This document shows, piece after piece, positions 30,446 to 38,761 of a stretch of DNA of 64,000 nucleotides. Within the stretch, counting starts at the first letter, position 1. Each line of letters starts with the position of its first letter. The position numbers were made by a program, and so were the translations under genes. Source of the DNA: Sphingomonas sp. (lineage in GTDB: Bacteria; Pseudomonadota; Alphaproteobacteria; Sphingomonadales; Sphingomonadaceae); assembly GCA_003248865.1 (NCBI GenBank), contig QFPK01000001.1, forward strand, positions 124,001-188,000, in the 5' to 3' direction. The notes beneath the pieces are model-generated. The model worked only from the letters and a program-made list of their open reading frames with translations, was not told where the DNA came from and did no database searches.

Positions 30446-31359
30446 CAGAAATACCCTTCCTGCTTCTTCTTTTCCATGCTGGCGGCACCGCCGTCCTTGT
30501 CGATCACCCGGCCCTGCCGCTCCGAAGTGGTGGTCAGCAGCGTCTCACGAATCACGTCGGTCAGCGTCGCCGCGCGGCTTTCCACCGCGCCCGTCAGCGG
30601 GGCGCAGCCCAGGGTGCGGAACCGGATCGAGCGCTCCACCAGATCCAGCTTGCGGCCCAGCACCTTCTCCAGCCGGTCCGGATCGTCCGCCATGAACAGC
30701 TGGCCGTCGCGCTCATACGTCAGGCGCGGCGCCGCGAAATAGAGCGGCACGATCTCGATGTCGTTCAGCTGGATGTACTGCCAGATGTCCAGCTCGGTCC
30801 AGTTGCTGATCGGGAACACCCGGATGGATTCCCCCGGCGCCTTGCGCGCATTGTAGAGGTTCCACAGCTCAGGCCGCTGCGCCTTCGGATTCCAGCCATG
30901 GGCGCGATCCCGGAACGAGAAAATCCGCTCCTTCGCCCGGCTCTTCTCCTCGTCGCGCCGGGCGCCGCCGAACGCCGCATCGAACTTCCAATGATCCAGC
31001 GCCTGCTTCAGCCCTTCCGTCTTCCACATGTCCGTATGCAGCGGGCCGTGATCGAAGGGGTTGATGCCGCGCGCCTCGGCCTCCGGATTGCGCCACACCA
31101 GCAACTCCATGCCGGCCGCGGCGGCAGCCTTCTCACGCAGGGCATACATGTCCCTGAATTTCCAGCTGGTATCCACATGCAGCAGCGGAAAAGGCGGTGG
31201 CGCCGGGAAGAAAGCCTTCTTCGCCAGATGCAGCATCACCGCCGAATCCTTGCCGATGGAATAAAGCATAACCGGCCGCTCGGCCTCGGCCACGACTTCG
31301 CGGAAAATATGGATCGCTTCGGCCTCAAGCCGTTCCAGATGAGTAAGCGCGCGCGTCAA
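30445..31359 (-). CDS. cysD: Sulfate adenylyltransferase subunit 2
   Basis: A 304-residue PP-loop ATPase, the catalytic subunit of ATP sulfurylase. The PP-loop YSIGKDSAVMLHLA lies near 38-51, followed by the CysD motifs LLHVDTSWKFRDMY, FGGARRDEEKSRAKERIFSFRD and FPISNWTELDIWQYI. I chose a TTG start at 31359: it has AGGAG 8 nt upstream, begins at the usual N-terminal sequence LTHLERLEAEAIHIFREV and gives a length close to E. coli CysD (302). An ATG at 31419 would add 20 residues of non-family sequence. The same GGGCAGGAGACAG leader precedes the nearby usg start, which supports the choice. Confidence 0.93.
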   Translation of the reverse strand: MTRALTHLERLEAEAIHIFREVVAEAERPVMLYSIGKDSAVMLHLAKKAFFPAPPPFPLLHVDTSWKFRDMYALREKAAAAAGMELLVWRNPEAEARGINPFDHGPLHTDMWKTEGLKQALDHWKFDAAFGGARRDEEKSRAKERIFSFRDRAHGWNPKAQRPELWNLYNARKAPGESIRVFPISNWTELDIWQYIQLNDIEIVPLYFAAPRLTYERDGQLFMADDPDRLEKVLGRKLDLVERSIRFRTLGCAPLTGAVESRAATLTDVIRETLLTTTSERQGRVIDKDGGAASMEKKKQEGYF

Positions 31360-31465
31360 GACTGTCTCCTGCCCGCCGCCATAGACCGCAGGCCATGGGG
31401 TGGGAAGAAAGTTCCCCATCGCCGGGGTAAAGGCGTGGTGTTTGCGCAGGTGGTTGTTCGCCTCC

Positions 31466-31693
31466 GGCGGGGCTGGCTCTGCCCGCCACCCGGCAGGGGC
31501 GTGACGCCCCTGCACCCCCTTTTATAAGGGTGATCGGTCAGGTTGTGCTGATGAATGGATTTACTGCCTGCGGCGCCAGCAAGCTCCAGCGCCGCAGGCA
31601 ATCAAACATCGTCACACGCGCGGCTTAGGAGCAGTGCACAGCACCAATGTCGAGGGTGCAGGGAAATCATTTCCCTGCCCGCCGGAGGCAAAA
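31466..31693. repeat. Composite hairpin element, copy 3
   Basis: It lies between cysD and usg. The left end differs from copy 1 (GGCGGG/CCCGCC at 31466-31487). The terminal hairpin has become GCAGGGGCG/CGCCCCTGC (31493-31513), with both arms changed in step. The central hairpin is TGCCTGCGGCGC/GCGCCGCAGGCA (about 31565-31600) and the right hairpin GCAGGGAAA/TTTCCCTGC with CCGCCGGAGGCAAAA ends 13 bp before the usg stop. It fills most of the 346 bp without genes. Confidence 0.88.
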
Positions 31694-31705
31694 TCCAACC
31701 CACCC

Positions 31706-31981
31706 TCAGTGCAGCGTCAACACCCCGTCCACCCGGCGGAACTCGGCCGGCGCCACCAGATCGCGGTGGGCGACGCGGATGGCGTGGATGGTGGCTTCGA
31801 TCTCGCGGCGCCAGTGATCCAGGAAGCGCGCCAGTTCGGGGAAGGCGGGGGCGAGATCCCAGTTCTGCCAGACGAATTGCTGGAGGAGGCTGGGGTGGTC
31901 CGGCATCCAGTAGCTGATTTCCGCGGTGAGCAGCCCATAGCCCGATATCTGTCGCCGGAACCCGTCATCGATGGATCGCAT
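31706..31981 (-). CDS. usg: Usg family protein
   Basis: A 91-residue protein that matches the Usg family of alphaproteobacteria, known from the region near trp genes in Caulobacter. Conserved features are YGLLTAEISYWMPDHPSLLQ, FVWQNWDLAPAFPELARFLD and the RREIEATIHAIRVAH segment. The molecular role is unknown; a loose link to tryptophan metabolism comes only from gene neighbourhoods elsewhere. ATG 31981 is preceded by AGGAG at 8 nt. Here it stands alone and diverges from a small lipoprotein gene. Confidence 0.9.
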   Translation of the reverse strand: MRSIDDGFRRQISGYGLLTAEISYWMPDHPSLLQQFVWQNWDLAPAFPELARFLDHWRREIEATIHAIRVAHRDLVAPAEFRRVDGVLTLH

Positions 31982-32171
31982 GCCTGTCTCCTGCCCGTTG
32001 GGAGGGCATGGTTCATCGAATTGAAAATTTTCGCAAGATGCTGAATAAAAACGCGAAATTATCAGCACTCTGCTCTGTTGAGTGCCAGTGCACGGCCGGG
32101 GCGGGAACCATCCGGGGTTCATCCGGTTATTCCCCTGACCCGCCCTCGCGGGGATCAGTGGAGACAGAGCT
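31982..32171. promoter_or_regulatory. Divergent promoter region of usg and the lipoprotein gene
   Basis: A 190-bp gap with a clearly AT-richer core at about 32018-32068 (GAATTGAAAATTTTCGCAAG and GAATAAAAACGCGAAATTAT). A possible promoter towards the lipoprotein is TTGAAA at about 32020 with TAAAAA 19 bp later. The spacing is long, so only the location is supported. Nothing else is recognised. Confidence 0.4.
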
Positions 32172-32495
32172 ATGAAGACCGTATCTCTTGCCATCCTCGC
32201 CAGCGCGGCGCTGTTGGCGGCGTGCAACCAGAGCCCGAAGGAAAAGGCGGCGGACGCGACCGAGGACATGGGCCAGGCGCAGGCTGATGCCGTGCGGGCC
32301 GAGACCGAGGCGCATGCGGACGCGCTGGAGAATCAGGCGGACGCGATTGATGCGCCCGGCGCACCGGTGGCCAATGCGCAGGCCGAGGCGCTGGACAACC
32401 GGGCCGACGCCATCCGCAAGGAAGGCGAAGTGAAGGCCGACAGCGTGGAGAAGGCGGCCGACGCCAAGGCCGATGCCATCCGCGAGAACAAGTAG
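32172..32495 (+). CDS. Small Ala/Asp/Glu-rich lipoprotein
   Basis: A 107-residue exported lipoprotein: short positive n-region MKTVSLAILASAALLAAC with the lipobox LAAC and Cys18. The mature part is almost entirely charged helix with heptad-like AxADA/ENQADAI repeats (EAHADALENQADAID, QAEALDNRADAIRKEG, ADSVEKAADAKADAIR). This is consistent with a small coiled-coil envelope protein similar to Lpp-like or stress proteins. No Lys at the end fits clear peptidoglycan linkage (it ends RENK), but that cannot be excluded. Function unknown; diverges from usg. Confidence 0.75.
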   Translation: MKTVSLAILASAALLAACNQSPKEKAADATEDMGQAQADAVRAETEAHADALENQADAIDAPGAPVANAQAEALDNRADAIRKEGEVKADSVEKAADAKADAIRENK

Positions 32496-32548
32496 CGAAG
32501 CGAGCCGGTCCGCGCCGCGCCTTGACGCGCAGATCTAGAGTAGCGCGC

Positions 32549-32923
32549 CTAGCGCGCGGCGCGGACCATTTCGACGATGTCGGGGAGGTCGCGGCCCAGC
32601 GCCACGGCCTCCTTTTCGCGGCCGCTGATCTTCATCCAGAACATGCGCCAGTCACCCATGAAGCTCCACCAGGGCTTCACCCAGCTGGCGGGCTTGTTGT
32701 GCTCGAAGCGGAAGTGGCCGATCCAGGCGCAGCCATAGCCGAACAGGATTCCGGCTGGCACCAGCCACCAGTTTCCAGTCACGACCAGCGCGGCGAGCGC
32801 GGCCAGGCCGCCGGCCGAGCCGATGTAATGGATGTTGCGGTTCCGCTGATCCTGATGCGCCGCCATATAATAGGGCCAGAATTCCGCGAAGCTGGTGGGG
32901 ATAGGGGGCTGATTGGTCGACAT
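32549..32923 (-). CDS. DUF962/Mpo1-like membrane protein
   Basis: A 124-residue protein of the Mpo1/YGL010w (DUF962) family. It has the HQDQRNRNIHYIGSAGGLAAL N-terminal part, two to three hydrophobic segments and the GHFRFEHNKPASW motif. The His and Glu residues correspond to the iron-binding residues of yeast Mpo1, a 2-hydroxy fatty acid dioxygenase. Whether bacterial members have this activity is unknown. ATG 32923 is 17 bp after the aminotransferase stop, and the two genes run the same way, so cotranscription is possible. Confidence 0.87.
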   Translation of the reverse strand: MSTNQPPIPTSFAEFWPYYMAAHQDQRNRNIHYIGSAGGLAALAALVVTGNWWLVPAGILFGYGCAWIGHFRFEHNKPASWVKPWWSFMGDWRMFWMKISGREKEAVALGRDLPDIVEMVRAAR

Positions 32924-32940
32924 GCCCCCGGTTTACTGCA

Positions 32941-34101
32941 TCAGGCCTGCGGAATGAACTTGGCAATTCTATCAAAGGCGCGGTCCAGCGTTGCCACTTC
33001 CGGCGTGAGGCTGATGCGGACATGGCCGCGCCCGCCCGCACCGAAGCCGCTGCCCGGCACCACGCCGACATGGGCTTCATCCAGCAGGCGGCGGGCAAAG
33101 CGCTGGTCGTCCGGCTCCACGCCCCGGCAATCCAGCATCACGAACATGCCGCCTGCGGGCATCGCCGCCTTCAGCCCCTGCAGGGAATTGGCGCGGGAAA
33201 CGACGTGTTGCGCGCGATCCCGGAAGGCCAGCCGATAGGCGGCCAGTTCCGAATCCGGCAGCGACAGCGCGACGACGGCGGCGTCCTGAATGAACTGGCT
33301 GACTCCGAACAGGGCGGCGGCCGTCCAGTCTGCCAGCGACGCGATCAGCGGTGCCGGCGCAAGCGCCCAGCCGATGCGGAAACCCGTCATCGCGTGGCTC
33401 TTGGAAAGACTGTTCACAGAGACGGTGCGCCCGCGCGGGCCGTGCTGCCAGGCACGCACATCCTCCCCGTCGAACCGGAAATGGGAATAGACCTCGTCCA
33501 CCACCAGCCACAGATTGTGCTGCTCGCACAGTTCCGAGAGGCGGGCGAAATCCGCCACCGACAGCGCGGTTCCGCTGGGATTGGCGGGGCTGTTCAGGAA
33601 CAGGCAGCGGGTGCGCGGCGTGATGGCGGCTGCGATCGCCTCCACATCGGTGGAGAGATCGGCGCGCGCGGGCACGCGCACGGCGATCGCTCCGGTCGCC
33701 GCCACCACGCCCGGATAGGTGGCATAGAAGGGGTCTGACAGGATCACTTCGTCGCCCTCGCCCGCGATCAGCGTCAGCACGGCGAGGCAGGAATGCTGGG
33801 CGCCCGGCATCACCATCACATTGCCGGGCTCGCACCCCTCAGTGCGGGCAATCGCGGCTCTCAGCGCCGGTTCGCCGTGCAGCGGCGTATAATGGGTGCG
33901 CCCGGCATCCAGCCCGGCCTTCGTCGCCGCCACGATCGCCGGATGCGGCGGGCACACCGGATCGCCCAGTGTCAGCAGCAGGATATCCTCGCCGGCCGCC
34001 ACCCGGCGCAGCCCCTCGTCCGCAATGGCCCAGCTGCTGGCCTGCCCGACAGCGGCAAGGCTCTGCGCCCGTTGGGAAAGTGGGGGCAGTCTGTCAGGCA
34101 T
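32941..34101 (-). CDS. PLP-dependent aminotransferase (class I/II)
   Basis: A 386-residue fold-type I aminotransferase. The N-terminal LTLGDPVCPPHPAI segment, NSPANPSGTALS, the Asp-bearing LVVDEVYSHFRFDG, the PLP-lysine region VSVNSLSKSHAMTGFRIGW with Lys near 235, and the substrate-binding Arg in GHVRISLTPE are all present. Specificity is not evident. The start ATG at 34101 overlaps the end of the RidA-like gene by 8 bp. RidA enzymes hydrolyse reactive enamine/imine intermediates of PLP enzymes, so the pair is functionally sensible. A longer in-frame reading to 34527 is RidA out of frame and was discarded. Confidence 0.92.
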   Translation of the reverse strand: MPDRLPPLSQRAQSLAAVGQASSWAIADEGLRRVAAGEDILLLTLGDPVCPPHPAIVAATKAGLDAGRTHYTPLHGEPALRAAIARTEGCEPGNVMVMPGAQHSCLAVLTLIAGEGDEVILSDPFYATYPGVVAATGAIAVRVPARADLSTDVEAIAAAITPRTRCLFLNSPANPSGTALSVADFARLSELCEQHNLWLVVDEVYSHFRFDGEDVRAWQHGPRGRTVSVNSLSKSHAMTGFRIGWALAPAPLIASLADWTAAALFGVSQFIQDAAVVALSLPDSELAAYRLAFRDRAQHVVSRANSLQGLKAAMPAGGMFVMLDCRGVEPDDQRFARRLLDEAHVGVVPGSGFGAGGRGHVRISLTPEVATLDRAFDRIAKFIPQA

Positions 34102-34486
34102 CGGCAAGCTCCGCTTCGGCTTCAATCTCGACCAGCCATTCCGGCCGCAGCAACACCGCACCCGCCACCATCGTGGCCGCCGGGCGGATCGAGCCGAAAA
34201 CCCGGCCATGGGCGCGCCCCACCGCCGCCGCATCGGCCGCATCGCGCAGGAACATCCGCGTCCGCACGATGTCGCCGGCGCTGCCGCCCAGCGCCTCCAC
34301 CGCTTCCACGATGATGGCGAAACAGCGCGCGGCCTGCACCTCGGCATCGCCCACCGTGCTGGAGCCGTCCGCCTCCACCGGCGCCGTGCCCGAAACGAGG
34401 ATGCGGCTGCCCACCCGAACCGCACGGGAAAAGCCGATGCTGGCCTCGTAAGGCGACGCAGAGGAATGGCGGGCGCTGGCTGGCAT
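34094..34486 (-). CDS. RidA family protein
   Basis: A 130-residue member of the YjgF/YER057c/UK114 (RidA) family. It has the SRAVRVGSRILVSGTAPVEADG segment near 20-42, then the QAARCFAIIVEAVEALGGSAGDIVRTRMF helix region (shortened here), and ends with PEWLVEIEAEAELADA with the late Glu. The key Arg of active imine deaminases would fall in the segment GDIVRTRMFL; similar subfamilies often have relaxed roles. It precedes the aminotransferase gene with an 8-bp overlap, so the pair forms an operon and probably shares a promoter upstream of 34486. Confidence 0.9.
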   Translation of the reverse strand: MPASARHSSASPYEASIGFSRAVRVGSRILVSGTAPVEADGSSTVGDAEVQAARCFAIIVEAVEALGGSAGDIVRTRMFLRDAADAAAVGRAHGRVFGSIRPAATMVAGAVLLRPEWLVEIEAEAELADA

Positions 34487-34654
34487 CCGCCGCGCTTAGC
34501 CGCCGCCGATGCCGGGCGCCACCCCATCGACAGCGAAGGCGAATCATGATTCTGTGCGGGCGGGAGAGTTTGAGGCGTGAGAGGGTCTATGCGCAGGCGT
34601 TGGACTGAGAGGGCTGTGCCCGCTCGCCGCCGGATGGCGGCAAATGCCGGAGAT

Positions 34655-34886
34655 GAGGGGGCTCTGCCCCCTCAAACACCCCCGGCAGGGAGCCGTGCTC
34701 CCTGCACCCACATTACCAAGTCACTCGGCGAGGTTGCGCTGACGGCAAGGTTTACTGCCTGCGGCGCCATCCTGCTCCTGCGCCGCAGGCAATCAAACAG
34801 CGTCACGCCCGCGACGCAGCGGACAGCTCGCCAACGCAAATATCGAGGGTGCAGGGAAATCATTTCCCTGCCCGCCGGAGGCAAAA
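34655..34886. repeat. Composite hairpin element, copy 4
   Basis: A 232-bp element in the 422-bp gap before a plus-strand gene. It contains GAGGGGG/CCCCCTC (34655-34673), GCAGGGAGC/GCTCCCTGC (34685-34705), the central hairpin TGCCTGCGGCGC/GCGCCGCAGGCA and GCAGGGAAA/TTTCCCTGC. The end motif CCGCCGGAGGCAAAA is followed by a second copy (CCGCCGGAGGCAGAA at about 34893-34907) that supplies a GGAGG 6 nt before the next start codon. The remaining 34487-34654 holds no feature I can support. Confidence 0.9.
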
Positions 34887-34908
34887 GCCAGCCCGCCGGA
34901 GGCAGAAT

Positions 34909-35271
34909 TTGATCTACGCCGCCTCTCTCGCCGCCATCCTGATCCTCACCGGCCTCGCCTGGCTGCTGGGTTTCCGCACCCGCCCCCTGCTGGACGAGGC
35001 CCGCGCCCGCTCGGAAGCCGAATCGCGGCTGGCGGGGTTTCGGGCTGCCGACATCGCGCTGGCGGATGATGGTTCGGGTGCCTTGTTGCGCGGGTTTGAT
35101 GGCAGCATCGGGCTGTTGCTGCCGCTGGGGGACGGCTGGATCGCGCGGCGGGTGCCGGCGTCGGCTGTGGCCTGGGCGGCCGGCGGCGTGACCGCCCGGC
35201 TGGACGAGCCGATGATGCGGACGGCGGGGCTGCCGCTGGGCGCACCGCCTTCATGGGTGAGGGCGGCATGA
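34909..35271 (+). CDS. Small membrane-anchored protein
   Basis: A 120-residue protein with one N-terminal hydrophobic segment (about 2-20) followed by a soluble domain (RTRPLLDEARARSEAESRL, DGSGALLRGFDGSIGLLLPL). No family was recognised. I propose a TTG start at 34909 because GGAGG lies 6 nt upstream. An ATG at 34849 would translate across the intergenic repeat. Its stop overlaps the desaturase start (ATGA at 35268-35271). Context suggests a helper of the downstream sterol desaturase-like enzyme, but this is only inference. Confidence 0.65.
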   Translation: MIYAASLAAILILTGLAWLLGFRTRPLLDEARARSEAESRLAGFRAADIALADDGSGALLRGFDGSIGLLLPLGDGWIARRVPASAVAWAAGGVTARLDEPMMRTAGLPLGAPPSWVRAA

Positions 35272-36164
35272 CCCTGCCCGATCCTGTGCAGCTTGCGATT
35301 CCGGCCTTTGTCGGCCTGATCGTGCTGGAGATGGTGCTGACGCGGCTGCGCGGTGTCGGCCGTTATGACTGGCGCGATGCCGGGGCGTCTCTGGCGCTGG
35401 GGCTGGGCAGCACGGTTGCGGGCGCGCTGACGGCAGGGGTGGTGCTGGCGCTCTCCCTGTGGGTGTACGGCCACCGGCTGTTCGAGATTCCGTTCGTCTG
35501 GTGGGCGTTCGGGCTGTGTTTCCTGCTGGATGACCTCGCCTATTATGTGTTCCACCGCACTGCCCATACGGTGCGCTGGTTCTGGGCCAGCCATGTGATC
35601 CATCATTCGTCGCAGCATTATAATCTGACGACGGCGCTGCGGCAGACCTGGACGGGGTTCTTCAGCGCCTCCTTCCTGTTCCGGCTGCCGCTGTTCCTGA
35701 TCGGTTTTCCGCCCGCGATGGTGTTCTTCTGCGCGGGGCTGAACCTCGTCTATCAATTCTGGATCCACACCGAGCAGATCGGCCGCATGCCGCGCTGGTT
35801 CGAGGCGGTGATGAACACGCCTTCGCATCATCGCGTGCATCATGCGGTGAATCCGCGCTATCTGGACCGCAACTATGCTGGGGTCTTCATCATCTGGGAC
35901 AAGCTGTTCGGCAGCTTCGAGCCCGAGCGCGACGATGACGCGCCCCGGTACGGCATCGTGAAGGCGCTGCCCACGCTGAATCCCCTGTGGGCGGCCGTCC
36001 ATGAATGGGTGGGGATCGGGAAAGACGCGATCCGCGCCCGTTCGCCTTCGGAGCTGTGGGGGCGGCTGTTCGGCCCGCCGGGCTGGCAGCCGGGCGGCGC
36101 GGGCGAGACATCGGACACCATCCGGGCGCGCTGGCAGGCGGCTTCGGACAATCAGGAGAGCTGA
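35268..36164 (+). CDS. Sterol desaturase / fatty acid hydroxylase family protein
   Basis: A 298-residue integral membrane di-iron enzyme. The His clusters HRTAH (96-100), HVIHHSSQHYN (about 109-119) and TPSHHRVHHAVNPRYLDRNYAG provide the eight-His iron site of the family. Hydrophobic segments lie near 8-24, 40-66, 76-94 and 135-165. Relatives hydroxylate or desaturate sterols, carotenoids or fatty acids; the substrate is unknown here. It begins at the ATG that overlaps the previous stop and is followed directly, with no gap, by the DUF3089 gene, so the genes form one transcript. Confidence 0.92.
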   Translation: MTLPDPVQLAIPAFVGLIVLEMVLTRLRGVGRYDWRDAGASLALGLGSTVAGALTAGVVLALSLWVYGHRLFEIPFVWWAFGLCFLLDDLAYYVFHRTAHTVRWFWASHVIHHSSQHYNLTTALRQTWTGFFSASFLFRLPLFLIGFPPAMVFFCAGLNLVYQFWIHTEQIGRMPRWFEAVMNTPSHHRVHHAVNPRYLDRNYAGVFIIWDKLFGSFEPERDDDAPRYGIVKALPTLNPLWAAVHEWVGIGKDAIRARSPSELWGRLFGPPGWQPGGAGETSDTIRARWQAASDNQES

Positions 36165-37310
36165 ATGGCGCGGAAATTCCTCTGGGTCGTCGCGATCCTG
36201 ACCTTGCTGGTGCTGGCGGGCGCGCTGTTGTGGCGCCTGTTCGCGCCGCAGATGCTGGAAATGGCGTTCGTGCCCGGCGACAGCTTTGAAGAATCCGTGG
36301 CGCCCGCCGCCCCGGATTATGCCGCAAAGGAAAGCTGGCTCGCCCGGCCAGACCTGCCCGGCAATCCCGCGCTGTGGACGCCCGCCGGCTATTCCGCCGC
36401 GCCGAAGCCGGCAGCGGCCGCCTTCTTCGTGAGCCCCACGGCCTTCATCAGCCGCAAGGCCTGGAACGCCCCGCTGGACGATCTGGAGACCAACGACCGG
36501 CTGGACCTGTTCGCGCGCAAGCAAGCCTCTGCCTTCAACGGCGTGGCAGAAGTGTGGATTCCGCGTTACCGGCAGGCGACTTTCGGCAGCTTCCTGCAGC
36601 CGGGGCCGGATTCGGTGAAGGCGCTGGCGCTGGCCTATTCCGATGTGGAGCGCGCGTTCGACGCCTTTCTGGCCGCGCAGCCCGCCGACCGGCCGATCTT
36701 CATCGCCGGGCACAGCCAGGGTTCGCTGCACATCCTGCACCTGCTGAAGTCGCGTGCGGCCGCGCTGAAGGGACGGCTGGTCGCCGTCTATGCGGTGGGC
36801 TGGCCTGTCACCCTGCCGGATGACCTGACGGCGCTGGGCCTGCCCGGCTGCACGCAGGCCGAGCAGGCGGGCTGCGTGCTCAGCTGGCAGACCTGGGCGG
36901 CAGACGGTGACCTGCCCAAGGCGCTGGAGGGCTTCGCGCCGATCCCTGATCTGTCGGGCAAGCCCATCGGCGCGCGCGCCATGCTGTGCGTGAACCCGCT
37001 GACCGGCAGCAACGCGGAAGCCGGGCCGGACCGCAACGCGGGCATGCTGGCCGGCGATGAGCTGAAGCCCCGCGCGGTGGGCGCGCGCTGCGATGCGCGG
37101 GGCCTGTTGCTGATCGCGCCGACACCCACCGATGCCGGGCCGTTCGTGCTGCCCGGCGGCAACTTCCACGCCTATGACTATGGGCTGTTCTGGGCCAATG
37201 TCCGCGCCGACATCGAGGCGCGGCTGTCGGCCTATGCTTCTGCAACGCCGGGCGTTGTCGCCGAGCCCGACGATCTGGAAAAGGCTCTGCCCGAAGACGA
37301 CGCTGCATGA
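36165..37310 (+). CDS. DUF3089 alpha/beta hydrolase-like protein
   Basis: A 381-residue protein of the DUF3089 family. An N-terminal membrane segment (about 5-24) anchors it. The lipase-like nucleophile elbow IFIAGHSQGSLHIL lies near 181-194, and FFVSPTAFISRKAWNAP and IPRYRQATFGSF are typical of the family. It probably acts at the outer face of the inner membrane. The ATG directly follows the desaturase stop, with AGGAGAG as the ribosome binding site inside the desaturase end. Its own stop overlaps the RuvX start. Substrate unknown. Confidence 0.88.
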   Translation: MARKFLWVVAILTLLVLAGALLWRLFAPQMLEMAFVPGDSFEESVAPAAPDYAAKESWLARPDLPGNPALWTPAGYSAAPKPAAAAFFVSPTAFISRKAWNAPLDDLETNDRLDLFARKQASAFNGVAEVWIPRYRQATFGSFLQPGPDSVKALALAYSDVERAFDAFLAAQPADRPIFIAGHSQGSLHILHLLKSRAAALKGRLVAVYAVGWPVTLPDDLTALGLPGCTQAEQAGCVLSWQTWAADGDLPKALEGFAPIPDLSGKPIGARAMLCVNPLTGSNAEAGPDRNAGMLAGDELKPRAVGARCDARGLLLIAPTPTDAGPFVLPGGNFHAYDYGLFWANVRADIEARLSAYASATPGVVAEPDDLEKALPEDDAA

Positions 37311-37789
37311 GCGTGCTGACCACCGACGCCGCAGCCTTCGCCGAAACGCTGCCCGGCCTCGGCCGCCTGCTCTCGCTGGACATCGGCACCCGTACCATCG
37401 GGCTTGCGACTGCCAGCGCCGACTGGCGCTTCGCCACCGCGCGGGAGACGCTGAAACGCACCAAACCCGGTGCCGACATGGAAGCGCTGCGGCAACTCGC
37501 CGCAAAGGAAGAGATTTGCGGCCTGGTGATCGGCCTGCCGCTGAACATGGACGGGTCCGACAGCGAGCGCACCCAGTCTGTCCGGGCGCAGGCGCGCAAC
37601 CTTTCCAGGGGTCTCGGCCTTCCCATCCTGCTGTGGGACGAGCGCTGGTCCACCGCCGCCGTGGAGCGTGCGCTGATCGCCGCCGACGTCAGCCGGGCGA
37701 AGCGCGCTGAACGGGTCGACGCATTGGCAGCAGCCCATATCCTGGAAGGCGCGCTTGCCCGGCTTGCCGCGCTGGGAGATGCAGCTTAA
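37307..37789 (+). CDS. ruvX: Putative pre-16S rRNA nuclease / Holliday junction resolvase-like RuvX (YqgF)
   Basis: A 160-residue RNase H-fold protein. LLSLDIGTRTIGLATASADWRFATA near 22-46 carries the first catalytic Asp, ICGLVIGLPLNMDGSDSERTQSV is the conserved middle, and the C-terminal LLWDERWSTAAVERALIAADVSRAKR holds the acidic residues. YqgF proteins mature the 5' end of 16S rRNA. The ATG overlaps the DUF3089 stop (ATGA at 37307-37310). The pyrB gene follows 12 bp later. Confidence 0.93.
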   Translation: MSVLTTDAAAFAETLPGLGRLLSLDIGTRTIGLATASADWRFATARETLKRTKPGADMEALRQLAAKEEICGLVIGLPLNMDGSDSERTQSVRAQARNLSRGLGLPILLWDERWSTAAVERALIAADVSRAKRAERVDALAAAHILEGALARLAALGDAA

Positions 37790-37801
37790 GGCCGTGGCCT
37801 T

Positions 37802-38761
37802 GTGAAGATCCCCGACGGCGCCCATCCCTTTCCCCATGCCCATCTCCTCGCCATCGAGGGGATGCACCCGTGGGAAATCAGCTTCCTGCTGGATGAGGCG
37901 GAGCAATGGGCGCAGGCCGGTCGCCGCGCCCGCAAGCATGACGACCGGCTGAAGGGCCTCACCCAGATCAACGCCTTCTTCGAAAACAGCACGCGCACGC
38001 TGCTGTCGTTCGAGATCGCGGGGAAGCGGCTGGGTGCGGATGTGGTGAACCTCGCCGCCGGTTCCTCCAGCGTGAAGAAGGGCGAAACGCTGCTGGACAC
38101 CGCGCTGACGTTGAACGCGATGCAGCCGGACGTGATCGTGATCCGCCACGAAAGTTCGGGCGCGGTCGCGCTGATCGCGGAAAAGGTGGACTGCCCGGTG
38201 CTGAACGCCGGCGACGGGCGCCATGAACACCCCACGCAGGCGCTGCTCGATGCGCTGACCATCCGCCGCCGCAAAGGCCGGATCGAGGGGCTGACCGTCG
38301 CCATCTGCGGCGACATCCTGCACAGCCGGGTTGCCCGTTCCAACTTCCATCTGCTGTCGGCCATGGGCGCCGAGGTGCGCGCCGTCGCCCCGCCCACGCT
38401 GATGCCCACAGACGTGGAGCGGCTGGGCGCGAAGCCCTTCACCGACATGGAGGCCGGGCTGAAGGGCGCCGATGTGGTGATGATGCTGCGCCTGCAGCTG
38501 GAACGGATGGATGGCGCCTATGTGCCCTCCACCCGCGAATATTTCCGCACCTTCGGGCTGACCCGGGAACGGCTGGCGGCAGCGGGCGACGATGTACTGG
38601 TGATGCACCCCGGCCCGATGAACCGGGGGGTGGAGATCGAATCGGCGGTCGCGGACGACATCCAGCGCTCGGCAATCGCCGAGCAGGTGGAAATGGGCGT
38701 GGCGGTACGCATGGCCTGTCTGGACGTGCTGACCCGCAAGCGCCGGGGGGAATGGCAATGA
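37802..38761 (+). CDS. pyrB: Aspartate carbamoyltransferase catalytic subunit
   Basis: A 319-residue enzyme of de novo pyrimidine synthesis that joins carbamoyl phosphate and aspartate. The carbamoyl-phosphate motif FFENSTRTLLSFEIAGKRLG, the HPTQALLDALTI segment and HPGPMNRGVEI near the end are intact. The start is GTG at 37802. Its stop overlaps the next ATG (38758-38761), so it is coupled to the dihydroorotase-like gene. That partner lacks active-site ligands and fits the pattern of ATCases that need an inactive dihydroorotase homologue for assembly. Confidence 0.96.
   Translation: MKIPDGAHPFPHAHLLAIEGMHPWEISFLLDEAEQWAQAGRRARKHDDRLKGLTQINAFFENSTRTLLSFEIAGKRLGADVVNLAAGSSSVKKGETLLDTALTLNAMQPDVIVIRHESSGAVALIAEKVDCPVLNAGDGRHEHPTQALLDALTIRRRKGRIEGLTVAICGDILHSRVARSNFHLLSAMGAEVRAVAPPTLMPTDVERLGAKPFTDMEAGLKGADVVMMLRLQLERMDGAYVPSTREYFRTFGLTRERLAAAGDDVLVMHPGPMNRGVEIESAVADDIQRSAIAEQVEMGVAVRMACLDVLTRKRRGEWQ

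Noticed and set aside
32018..32068. Firm promoter assignment in the AT-rich usg/lipoprotein gap
   Set aside because: TTGAAA and TAAAAA are 19 bp apart, longer than usual, and no second support exists.
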